From the NCBI GenBank assembly GCA_029863245.1, contig JAOTVV010000010.1, positions 1 through 64,000 on the forward strand: a stretch of DNA of 64,000 nucleotides. The letters are read 5' to 3'. The translations under genes were made by a program, and so were the position numbers. Shown here one piece after another: positions 53,057-60,661 of this stretch (position 1 is the stretch's first letter; every line of letters begins with the position of its first letter). The stretch is from Gemmatimonadota bacterium. Lineage in GTDB: Bacteria > Gemmatimonadota > Gemmatimonadetes > Gemmatimonadales > GWC2-71-9. The notes under the pieces are model-generated. The model made no database searches. It saw only the letters and a list, made by a program, of their open reading frames with translations, and had not been told where the DNA came from.

Positions 53057-55168
53057 CTACTTCACCAGTTCCAAGCTCACCGGCTGTCCCGCCGGAACCA
53101 TCTTGACCACTCGGCGTGGCGTGTCTCGGGTGACGTAGAACGTCGCGGGCTGTTGGCCACCCGTCATCTCGATCCTGAACACCGAGAACGTCCCTGCCGG
53201 AACCGTCACGTCCTCGACCGCGGCCACTTTGAACGTGAGCGGCGCCACCGAGCCTTCGCCGCCGCGGAACACGTTGACCGTGAACTCCGCTCCCTCGGCG
53301 AGCGGGAACGCGGGGAGCAAGCCCTGCACGACGTTGTCGTCCAGCACCCCGGCCAGCACCTCCGTGTCGATCTCCGCCGTTTCGATCTCACCGGTGGGCT
53401 GCGGCGTCTGCGCCGTGCCGGAGACTCGGCCGCCGGCATACACTAGGTGGGTCTCCGCCTTCTGGCCGCGGAGGTCCATGGTCTGATCGACCGTCTTCAT
53501 GACGATCGGGCCCACCGCGAGGGTGGCCCGTGACTCCTGTCGCATCCCCATGACAGCCAGCGACACGAGCTCGCTGATGATCACGTCATCTCCGTCCCGC
53601 ACCGTCTCAGTCACGACGCTCCCCATCGCGTTTCCCTGGACCACCATGGCGAACGAATCGCGGCGCGAAACCACCTGGTCGAGATTCAACGCGAGCGCGG
53701 TCGCCTTGGGCGTGAGGTTCTCCGCCGCGAGCGGCTTGCCCTCGACGTCGATGACCGTGACCGGGGCGATGGCGCGCAACTTGTCGTACAAGGCCTGGCC
53801 GTCACCGACCACCACGACCACGGCCGAGTCAGGCCGGAAGACCCGTCGCGCAGCCGCCATGGCCTGGGTTGGGGTCACAGCATCCACTTTCTGCCCGTAG
53901 GTGCGCACGAAATCGATGCCGCGATCGAGGAGGATCGCGCTCGCGACCTGACTCGCGATCTGTTGCGGTGTCTGAATGTCGAGCGGATACGATCCCACGA
54001 GATACCCCTTCGCCGCCGCCATCTCGGAGTCGGGAATGGCCTCGGTCCGGATGCGGCGGATCTGACCCATCAGCTCCACCAGCGCGCTATCGGTGACCGT
54101 CGTTCTCACTTCGGCGCTGGCCTGGAAGTACCCTCCGTCCTTCCGCGTCGGAACGCCCGAGTAGGCGCCGTAGGTCCAACTCTTCTGTTCACGGAGGATC
54201 ATGAACAGGCGAGCGTCCACGCCCCCGCCGAGCACCTTGTTCGCCACCTCGACGGCGTAGTACGTGCCGTCGCCAATGGGACGAGTGGCGAGGTTCCCGA
54301 CTAGAATGTTGGACTGCGACGATCCGGGACGGTGCACGAGCGTGATTGCCGTTGGGCGGGGTGGTGGCGGCGACGCATAGCGCACGGTCGGTGCCTTGCC
54401 GCGCCAGTTACCCAGGTACTGCTCCGCCAGGCGCCTCCCATCAGCCAGCGTGATGTCACCGGCCAGCACGAGCAGCGACCCCTCGGGCCCGAGGTGAGCA
54501 CCGGCCCAGTTGCGGACCGCCTCGCGGGTGAGGTCCTTGGTCGACTCCTCTGTGGGCTGGCGGCCGTAGGGATGGTCGCCGTAAAGGGCCTGCTGGAAAT
54601 ACCGTCCTGCAAGGGAGCCCGGACTGGATTTCTCGACCTGGAGCGCCGAGAGCGTCCGCGTCCGCGCCAGCTCCAGCTCGTCCTCGGGATAGGTGGCGTT
54701 GAGCAGCACATCGCTCATCAGGTCAAACGCCATCTCGGCGTTTTCGCTCAGCACGGTGGTGAACACGGAGAAGAAGTCGGCACCCGCCGCTGCCGAGAGA
54801 CTCCCTCCAACGCCCTCGATCTCGGCCGCGACCTGGTCCGCCGTGCGGCGTGGCGTACCCTTGGTCATGAGCTCGCCCACCATGGAAGCGAGCCCTTCCA
54901 TACCCTTGGGATCCTCGCGACTGCCGGCCCGCATGCTGAGCCGGATACTCAGGATCGGCAGACGGCGGTTCTCCACGACGAGTAGCGTGAGCCCGTTCCG
55001 GAGCTTGACCTGCTGCACCTCGGGAAACGGTAACGGCCGGAGCTCGCCGCCTGGCGGCGGCTCGGTTGGGAACTGTGCGTGTGCCACGGGCGGCCCCAGG
55101 ATCGCGGCGGCCGCCAGAAGGAGCGTGAGCCCCGCCAATCGGAATGCGTTCGGCAAACGGGACCTCAT
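53057..55168 (-). CDS. M16-family peptidase-like subunit lacking the zinc motif
   Basis: A 703-residue secreted protein: signal peptide (L-L-L-A-A-A-A-I-L-G-P-P-V-A-H-A-Q), two M16 domains and a C-terminal DUF3108-like beta domain (from about residue 490, V-T-V-P-A-G-T-F-S-V-F-R). The HxxEH zinc motif is absent; in its place is G-M-E-G-L-A-S-M-V-G-E-L-M. The substrate-side R-E-Q-K-S-W-T-Y-G-A-Y loop is kept. It therefore matches the non-catalytic partner of heterodimeric M16B proteases and should work with the upstream catalytic protein. Its ATG overlaps that gene by 4 nt (ATGA). Confidence 0.87.
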   Translation of the reverse strand: MRSRLPNAFRLAGLTLLLAAAAILGPPVAHAQFPTEPPPGGELRPLPFPEVQQVKLRNGLTLLVVENRRLPILSIRLSMRAGSREDPKGMEGLASMVGELMTKGTPRRTADQVAAEIEGVGGSLSAAAGADFFSVFTTVLSENAEMAFDLMSDVLLNATYPEDELELARTRTLSALQVEKSSPGSLAGRYFQQALYGDHPYGRQPTEESTKDLTREAVRNWAGAHLGPEGSLLVLAGDITLADGRRLAEQYLGNWRGKAPTVRYASPPPPRPTAITLVHRPGSSQSNILVGNLATRPIGDGTYYAVEVANKVLGGGVDARLFMILREQKSWTYGAYSGVPTRKDGGYFQASAEVRTTVTDSALVELMGQIRRIRTEAIPDSEMAAAKGYLVGSYPLDIQTPQQIASQVASAILLDRGIDFVRTYGQKVDAVTPTQAMAAARRVFRPDSAVVVVVGDGQALYDKLRAIAPVTVIDVEGKPLAAENLTPKATALALNLDQVVSRRDSFAMVVQGNAMGSVVTETVRDGDDVIISELVSLAVMGMRQESRATLAVGPIVMKTVDQTMDLRGQKAETHLVYAGGRVSGTAQTPQPTGEIETAEIDTEVLAGVLDDNVVQGLLPAFPLAEGAEFTVNVFRGGEGSVAPLTFKVAAVEDVTVPAGTFSVFRIEMTGGQQPATFYVTRDTPRRVVKMVPAGQPVSLELVK

Positions 55169-56505
55169 CGGTCACCTCCCTTTGGCTGCGGGACGACGAC
55201 GATCGTGTGGCTGTTCTCTCTGGTCAAATACGTGTGGGCCACCCGCTTGATGTCGTCGAGCGTGACCGCCATGTAACCGTTCAGATCGGTGTCGATCTCG
55301 TCGATCGCATCGTGGAAATGGGCGTAGTGCTGCAGCGCTTCCGCCATGCCGAAGGCGGTCTGCCGCGAGAAGACCTGACCGCTCCGGTAGTTGTTCTTGG
55401 CCTTGCGGAGCTCCTCTTCGGTCACCCCTTGCTCGGCGAGCTTGGCGACTTCGGCCCGGAGCTGGGATTCGAGCGTGTCGGGATCCGCTCCCTGATTGGC
55501 GATCGCGAAGGTGAGGAGCAATCCGTTGCTACGACGGGACTGCGTCCCTGCCCCGGCTTGCAGGGCCGTCTTCGCCTCACGCACCATGGACACATTGAGA
55601 CGCGAGCTCTCACCACCCCCCAGGATCGTACCGAGCAGAGCGAGTGGCCTGGTGTCGGCCGCGCGGTGCGACGGAATCGGATACATGACGATGACGGCTG
55701 GCAGGTTCGCCAGCTGATCCTCGACGACGGCCGTCTTGCCGAACGTGCCGTAGGTGAGCGCACAGGAAACGGGCTCGGGGTCGTTCCCGCGGGGAATGTC
55801 CCCGAAGTACTGCTCGATGAGCCGTCTGGCCGACGCGGGCTGGAAATCGCCCGATACGACGAGCGTGGCGTTGTTGGCGGCGTAGTACAGATCGAAGAAC
55901 TGCTGCACGTCCTCGGTCTTGGCGGCACCGAGGTCTTCCATCGACCCGATCACCGTGTGCGCATACCCAAAGCAGCTCGTGGAGTCGAACGGCTGTGTCA
56001 AACCGTCGGTGAACGCCTTTGCGTACGGCTGGTTGTCCACGCCCAACCGCCGCTCTTCCTTCACCGTTTCGCGCTGGTTCTCGAAGTTCTCGTCCGTGAC
56101 CGCAAGCGAGCGCATCCGGTCGGCCTCGAGCCACAGCGCGAGGTTCATCCGGTTGGACGGGACCGTCTCGAAATAGCTGGTACGGTCCTCGTTGGTGGTG
56201 CCGTTCATGTCCCCGCCGGCCCGCTCGATGAGCTGCATATGCTCACCCTTGCCGACGTTCGCCGAACCTTGGAACATCATGTGCTCGAACAGGTGGGCGA
56301 ATCCTGACCGACCCATTCGCTCGTTGGCGCTGCCGACGTTGTACCAGACGCTCACCGCCACGACCGCCGCCGAGTGGTCTTCCGCGAGGATGACGCGGAG
56401 GCCGTTGGGGAGCGTGTACAGCTCGTAGCCGGTTTGCCCCTGCAGTGGTGCCGGCGCCAAGGCGAGCGCCGCGGCTGCAAGAGAGGCGAAGACGATCCGT
56501 GGCAT
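55165..56505 (-). CDS. M16-family zinc protease, catalytic subunit
   Basis: A 446-residue secreted M16B protease with a signal peptide (M-P-R-I-V-F-A-S-L-A-A-A-A-L-A-L) and the inverted zinc motif F-A-H-L-F-E-H-M-M-F (HxxEH) near residue 75, with the third ligand Glu downstream in the E-T-V-K-E-E-R-R helix. It would degrade small peptides in the periplasm. It is translationally coupled to the non-catalytic subunit, as in other two-gene M16 systems. ATG 56505 has AGGGGG about 9 nt upstream and was preferred over 56535. Confidence 0.9.
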   Translation of the reverse strand: MPRIVFASLAAAALALAPAPLQGQTGYELYTLPNGLRVILAEDHSAAVVAVSVWYNVGSANERMGRSGFAHLFEHMMFQGSANVGKGEHMQLIERAGGDMNGTTNEDRTSYFETVPSNRMNLALWLEADRMRSLAVTDENFENQRETVKEERRLGVDNQPYAKAFTDGLTQPFDSTSCFGYAHTVIGSMEDLGAAKTEDVQQFFDLYYAANNATLVVSGDFQPASARRLIEQYFGDIPRGNDPEPVSCALTYGTFGKTAVVEDQLANLPAVIVMYPIPSHRAADTRPLALLGTILGGGESSRLNVSMVREAKTALQAGAGTQSRRSNGLLLTFAIANQGADPDTLESQLRAEVAKLAEQGVTEEELRKAKNNYRSGQVFSRQTAFGMAEALQHYAHFHDAIDEIDTDLNGYMAVTLDDIKRVAHTYLTRENSHTIVVVPQPKGGDR

Positions 56506-56646
56506 GATAATGACCCCCTGAAGTGCCGTAGCCACGTAGGCTACGCAGCGAACCCGGCCGGGTCAACGTCGGGCCCACATGAGGTCTTCCCCGGCGCGGT
56601 TGCGCCAGCGTACTTTTCCAACACACGACATTCGGAGGAACCAGTC

Positions 56647-57129
56647 ATGACCCGGATCACGCTCGCGGTACTCGCGCTCGCCGGTGCGCTCGCTGCCTGC
56701 CAGCCCGTCGAACGGGAACTCACCGAGGAGCAGCAGCTTGCGCTCATCGACACGCTGATGGGCGTGCAGCGCGATCTGTTCAATGCTGCCAAAGCCGTGG
56801 ATGCGGACGCCGTGATCGCGTTCTTCGACGGCGATGCCGGAGTGATCATAGGAACCGAGGTCGTTCCCTACCCCATGTTCGTCCAGCAGGTGCGAGACAG
56901 CTACGCGGCGATTGACGGGCAGACGGCGAGCTGGCACCCTGCCAAGGTGTCGGTCATTTCCCGCGACGTGGTGGCGCTGACACTGGCGGGACGAGTGGCC
57001 ACGATCGTGGCCGGCGATACGTCGGAGGCCGTGCCGGTAGCGTGGACGGAGGTGTTGGTGCGTACGGACAGCGGCTGGAAGGTGCTTCACGCGCACCAGA
57101 GCATGGGATCCCCGGCGTCGGGCCGGTAG
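56647..57129 (+). CDS. NTF2-like (SnoaL/DUF4440) lipoprotein
   Basis: A 160-residue lipoprotein: lipobox L-A-A-C (Cys18) and then a cone-shaped alpha+beta domain of the SnoaL/DUF4440 type (helices around residues 25-55, F-F-D-G-D-A-G, and beta strands to W-K-V-L-H-A-H-Q-S). The function is not known; related domains bind small molecules or act as isomerases. GGAGG lies 7 nt before the ATG at 56647. It is divergent from the M16 operon and convergent with the VWA gene. Confidence 0.78.
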   Translation: MTRITLAVLALAGALAACQPVERELTEEQQLALIDTLMGVQRDLFNAAKAVDADAVIAFFDGDAGVIIGTEVVPYPMFVQQVRDSYAAIDGQTASWHPAKVSVISRDVVALTLAGRVATIVAGDTSEAVPVAWTEVLVRTDSGWKVLHAHQSMGSPASGR

Positions 57130-57160
57130 CCGGCACCTACTCTAGCACGCCACACGCCCG

Positions 57161-57203
57161 ACCGGCCACGCCCACTCGTCGCGAGACGGTGGGCGTGGCC
57201 GGT
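57161..57203. terminator. Strong bidirectional terminator
   Basis: A 15-bp perfect outer stem (57161-57175 with 57189-57203) continues, after one bulged T, into a 4-bp inner stem (57177-57180 with 57185-57188) with the loop GCGA. It sits between the convergent NTF2-like and VWA genes and is likely to terminate both. Confidence 0.85.
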
Positions 57204-57235
57204 GCACCCTCACGGGCGGCTGGCCTGCACCGGGA

Positions 57236-58003
57236 TCAGAGCCGCCGGCTTCTCACGCGGAAGTCGACGTTCTCGCTGATCCAGTTCCAGAGATGCCGCT
57301 GGGACTCCACGTCCATGCCCGGCTCGGTCTGCTCCCGCCATCCGGTCATGACCTGATCGTCGACGGTCCACATTCGTACCCGCTGGCGCTCAATCTCGCG
57401 CTCCCATGCAACGGACGCGGTGGGCGAGCTGTAGAGCAGCCGCACGGTGACGCTGCGCGACAGATACTCCAGCGGCTTCAGATCGATCATGGCGTACGCG
57501 CTGGTCGTGTCGGCCGATGCCCGCCGCGTGTGATCGGGAATCCCGTCACTGAAGATCACCACGTTGAGCGGCGCCAGCACCAGTCCCTGTCGCTTGATCA
57601 GCGTGGCCACGCGTCCGAAGAACGCGTTGAAATCAGTGAAGGCATCTTCGGGCGGAAAGAACTCCCGCAGCTGCGTGCGGATCTCCGCCACGGTCTTGTT
57701 CTGGAACGCGTGGATCGGCTGGAACGACTTGGGCTCGCCGACCCGCGCCCCACCCACCGAGCCCACGAACACCGCCGACGGTACCCGCAACTCACCGAGA
57801 CCGTTCAAGTGCCCATACAGATAGTGGGCGGCGAAATCGATTGCGTCCTCGTACTTGCCTCCGGCCCGAAACGAGCCGCTCACGTCGATCCCAATGACCA
57901 TGCTGGACCGGGCCGGCCGGGCGCCCTCTTCTGGCAGGCACGCGGTCGCGAGAAGTACCGCCAGGCCGGCAGCGATGGAGACGACTGCGGGGCGCCGCAT
58001 CAT
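57236..58003 (-). CDS. VWA-domain lipoprotein
   Basis: A 255-residue lipoprotein with lipobox L-A-T-A-C followed by a von Willebrand A-type domain. The MIDAS motif D-V-S-G-S is at the first strand (M-V-I-G-I-D-V-S-G-S-F) and F-S-D-G-I-P-D is the later metal-site strand, so metal-dependent binding is plausible. The C-terminal region is charged. Its ATG at 58003 overlaps the stop of the upstream membrane protein by 4 nt, so the two are made together and probably interact. A longer in-frame reading upstream to 58993 overlaps the membrane gene in another frame and was rejected. Confidence 0.8.
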   Translation of the reverse strand: MMRRPAVVSIAAGLAVLLATACLPEEGARPARSSMVIGIDVSGSFRAGGKYEDAIDFAAHYLYGHLNGLGELRVPSAVFVGSVGGARVGEPKSFQPIHAFQNKTVAEIRTQLREFFPPEDAFTDFNAFFGRVATLIKRQGLVLAPLNVVIFSDGIPDHTRRASADTTSAYAMIDLKPLEYLSRSVTVRLLYSSPTASVAWEREIERQRVRMWTVDDQVMTGWREQTEPGMDVESQRHLWNWISENVDFRVRSRRL

Positions 58004-59262
58004 GCGCCTCCGGCTTCGTGCGCCGGCTGCGTTCGCGGCGGCGGGACCTTGTTCGACGGCTTCATCCCCGCCATGCTGGGCGTCTTGGCCAGGATCTCGT
58101 CCAGGTTGCGGAACGGGAGCGCGAACATGGGACGCGATCCGACCGCCACGACCGCGAAATTGACCGCCGCAGCGACCATCTGCAGCACCGGAAGCGAGAG
58201 CAGCTCGAACACCTGCCGCGCCTCGCGCCTGAACCACTCGGTCTCGTTCTTGAGCGCCAGGATCGGCCCCTTCCAGAAATCCGGCTGCGGCGACTGGAAC
58301 CCGGTGGTGATGCCTTCCTGACTGATCGTTTCGCGCGCGAGCACGGCGACCAGCGCCGGCGTGCCGTAGCGGCCGAACAGGAACCAGGTCATGCCGCGAA
58401 CGCCGACCCACCCGAACGATGCCAGCGCGAGCGTCGAGACCAGGCCGAGCTGCACCTGCTCGCTCGTGGTCTGCGCGATCCACGGGGTGATGGCGTCGAT
58501 CAGCTCCCGATACAGGAAGATGACCTCGAAGAACATCACGAACAGCTCGACGGCCGACATCTGGATGATCTGCGCGATATCCTTGGCCCGAACGGCGGCG
58601 GCCAAGGCATGAATGCACGCGAAGCTCCCCAGCACCAGGAAGAACAGGAAGATCCAGAGCAGCGGCGCAACGAGCCGCGGATCGGGCTCGAACCCGGTGA
58701 TCCCCGCCAACACCTCCGTCAGCGTCGGCTGGAGCGTATACATGAAGATCACGGCCTCGACGGCTGACCACAGCAGCAACGCGAGGAACGCGAGCCACGG
58801 CACGCCCGGCTTGAAGTAGTTGCGTGACGTCCAATCGAGCAGCCTGAGTGGGCTCTGGAACGCCGCCTTCACGGCCGCGACGGCAATGCCGAACCCCAAA
58901 CGCAACAGCCCCCACACCCAGCCCACCAGCACCACCGCCAACCGCACGATCCCCGCCCAGTAGAACCAGGCGGTGCGTCCCGCGTCCCACCACGCCACGA
59001 GCATGGCCGTGACGAACCGACCGCGGTTGGAGCGGAACGGGATCGTGTAGAGTGATGCCATCGTAATCCAGACCCCCGAGAGGAGCAGCAGCATCGGCAG
59101 GAGGATCACGATGCGCTTGAGTGCCACCTCGGCAACGGTGTCACCATACCAGGTGAAATTCATCATCGCCGCGTGCCAGCCCGGGATCCACGCGAGCGGT
59201 GCCGTGAGGACCTCCGCGGCGCCACGCCACTCGGTGGGAACGAACGCTTGGACGAGCTGCAT
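58000..59262 (-). CDS. Polytopic membrane protein, partner of the VWA lipoprotein
   Basis: A 420-residue inner-membrane protein with about seven hydrophobic helices spread over residues 45-330 (for example I-V-I-L-L-P-M-L-L-L-L-S-G-V-W, W-L-A-F-L-A-L-L-L-W and L-L-W-I-F-L-F-F-L-V-L-G-S-F). The C-terminal 90 residues are more polar and likely cytosolic. No family is recognised with confidence. It is the first gene of a two-gene operon with the VWA lipoprotein. I chose ATG 59262, which has GGAG 8 nt upstream; a GTG at 59271 is the alternative. Confidence 0.75.
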   Translation of the reverse strand: MQLVQAFVPTEWRGAAEVLTAPLAWIPGWHAAMMNFTWYGDTVAEVALKRIVILLPMLLLLSGVWITMASLYTIPFRSNRGRFVTAMLVAWWDAGRTAWFYWAGIVRLAVVLVGWVWGLLRLGFGIAVAAVKAAFQSPLRLLDWTSRNYFKPGVPWLAFLALLLWSAVEAVIFMYTLQPTLTEVLAGITGFEPDPRLVAPLLWIFLFFLVLGSFACIHALAAAVRAKDIAQIIQMSAVELFVMFFEVIFLYRELIDAITPWIAQTTSEQVQLGLVSTLALASFGWVGVRGMTWFLFGRYGTPALVAVLARETISQEGITTGFQSPQPDFWKGPILALKNETEWFRREARQVFELLSLPVLQMVAAAVNFAVVAVGSRPMFALPFRNLDEILAKTPSMAGMKPSNKVPPPRTQPAHEAGGA

Positions 59263-59549
59263 AAGGTCCACTCCGTTGGAGTATTGGAGTACAGGAGAAC
59301 CGGCGGGACGCCCTGCACCCCGCGTCCACTCAGGATCACACTCGTGCCGTTCTCAGGATGCGCCTAGCCTGGGGCTTGGGACCAAACGCAACGATGATCC
59401 AGGTCACACCAACCCCCGATCGGCGCTGGCGCTGGTTGGGTCGCGCAGTCTGGCAACAGCCGTTAAGCCCAATCCCATAGCCGCTTTATGGCACCTCACT
59501 TCATGTGTCTTCTCGGCAGTGGCGACGTGGGGTCGGGACGTAGCCCCGA

Positions 59550-60554
59550 TCACTCATCCGGCGCGCGGATTCCCCCTCGGCGCCGCACGGCGCGGATTGT
59601 GGCCAAGTGCTCGCCGTAGGTGCGGGAGAACACGTGCCGGCCGTCGCGGCGCGCGACGAAGTACAGGTAGTCCGATGGAAGCGGATAGAGAGCAGCCTCG
59701 AGGCTCGCCAGCGACGCCTGGCCAATGGGCGACGGCGGCAGGCCGGCGACGCGGTACGTGTTGAGTGGCGACGCGAACCCATAGTCCTTGTTGTACAGGC
59801 GCCGCCGCTCGCCAAGGGCGTACACGACGGTCGGATCGGCCTGGAGCCGCCGATCGTCGGCGAGGCGGTTGTGATACACCGACGAGACGTACCCGAGGTC
59901 GGCATGGTGCGGGTCCTCCCCTTCGATGATCGATGCGAGGACGACGATCTCGTGGCGCGTGAACCCGAGTGACTCCGCGCGCGCGTTCCAGGCTGGGCGC
60001 CACCGCGCCTCGAACGTGTCGACCATCTGGCGCACGATCTGCTCCGCACTCGCGCCAACCGGGATGTAGTACGTGGCCGGGTAGAGATATCCCTCCACAC
60101 TCTCGCTCGTGGCAGCCACACGCGTCCGAAGGCTCGAATCTCCGGTCGCCCGGCGAAAGCTGTCGGCTGGCACCCCCATCGTCTGCTCCACGAGGGGAGC
60201 CAGCTCGGCAATCCAGATGCCGCTCCGCACCTCCAGACGCAGCTCCGGCGGCCGGCCGCGCCGGAGAACGGCGAGCACCTTACCCATGGGTGTCCCCGGG
60301 ACCAGCGGATACACCCCCGGCTTGATCCCGAGGTTCTTGCGACCCATCCGCGCGAAACGGGCGAACGATTCCGCTGACCCGACGATGCCGTGTGCTGCGA
60401 GCGATTCGGCGACCGCTTCGACCGGGCCGTCCGGAATCGTCACGCGAATGGCGTGGGGCGAGTCGGACACCGCGCACCCGACGAGCCCCACCATGAGGAG
60501 GCCAACGAACGCGACTCGGTGCCGTCGCAGGCGGTGCCAGAGGGCGGTCGTCAT
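59550..60554 (-). CDS. mltG: Endolytic transglycosylase MltG
   Basis: A 334-residue YceG-like protein. An N-terminal hydrophobic segment (F-V-G-L-L-M-V-G-L-V-G-C) could be a membrane anchor or a lipobox. The LysM-like subdomain follows and then the catalytic domain with A-S-I-I-E-G-E-D (Glu), V-S-S-V-Y-H-N-R-L and L-Q-A-D-P-T-V-V-Y. It cleaves nascent peptidoglycan strands and sets glycan chain length, working near class A PBPs such as the one at 45235. The start at 60554 was chosen because it gives the normal family length. Confidence 0.87.
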   Translation of the reverse strand: MTTALWHRLRRHRVAFVGLLMVGLVGCAVSDSPHAIRVTIPDGPVEAVAESLAAHGIVGSAESFARFARMGRKNLGIKPGVYPLVPGTPMGKVLAVLRRGRPPELRLEVRSGIWIAELAPLVEQTMGVPADSFRRATGDSSLRTRVAATSESVEGYLYPATYYIPVGASAEQIVRQMVDTFEARWRPAWNARAESLGFTRHEIVVLASIIEGEDPHHADLGYVSSVYHNRLADDRRLQADPTVVYALGERRRLYNKDYGFASPLNTYRVAGLPPSPIGQASLASLEAALYPLPSDYLYFVARRDGRHVFSRTYGEHLATIRAVRRRGGIRAPDE

Positions 60555-60661
60555 CCTGCGAGCGTAGCTCCAGGGTGACGACCCCGGCTGTGACCTAGCT
60601 AACACTCCGGACCCATTGGTTATCATTCGTACCGTTTCTACTACCAAAGCGGAGCCCGGAG

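Noticed and set aside
57236-58993. A single 585-residue protein including the VWA domain
   Set aside because: The upstream 330 codons lie in another frame of the clear membrane-protein gene and lack coding character; the lipoprotein signal at 58003 marks the true start.
59263-59549. Intergenic region between MltG and the membrane protein as an RNA gene
   Set aside because: I see no tRNA-like cloverleaf or strong conserved hairpin; only a weak 5-bp stem near 59527-59545. It most likely holds the promoter of the membrane protein operon.
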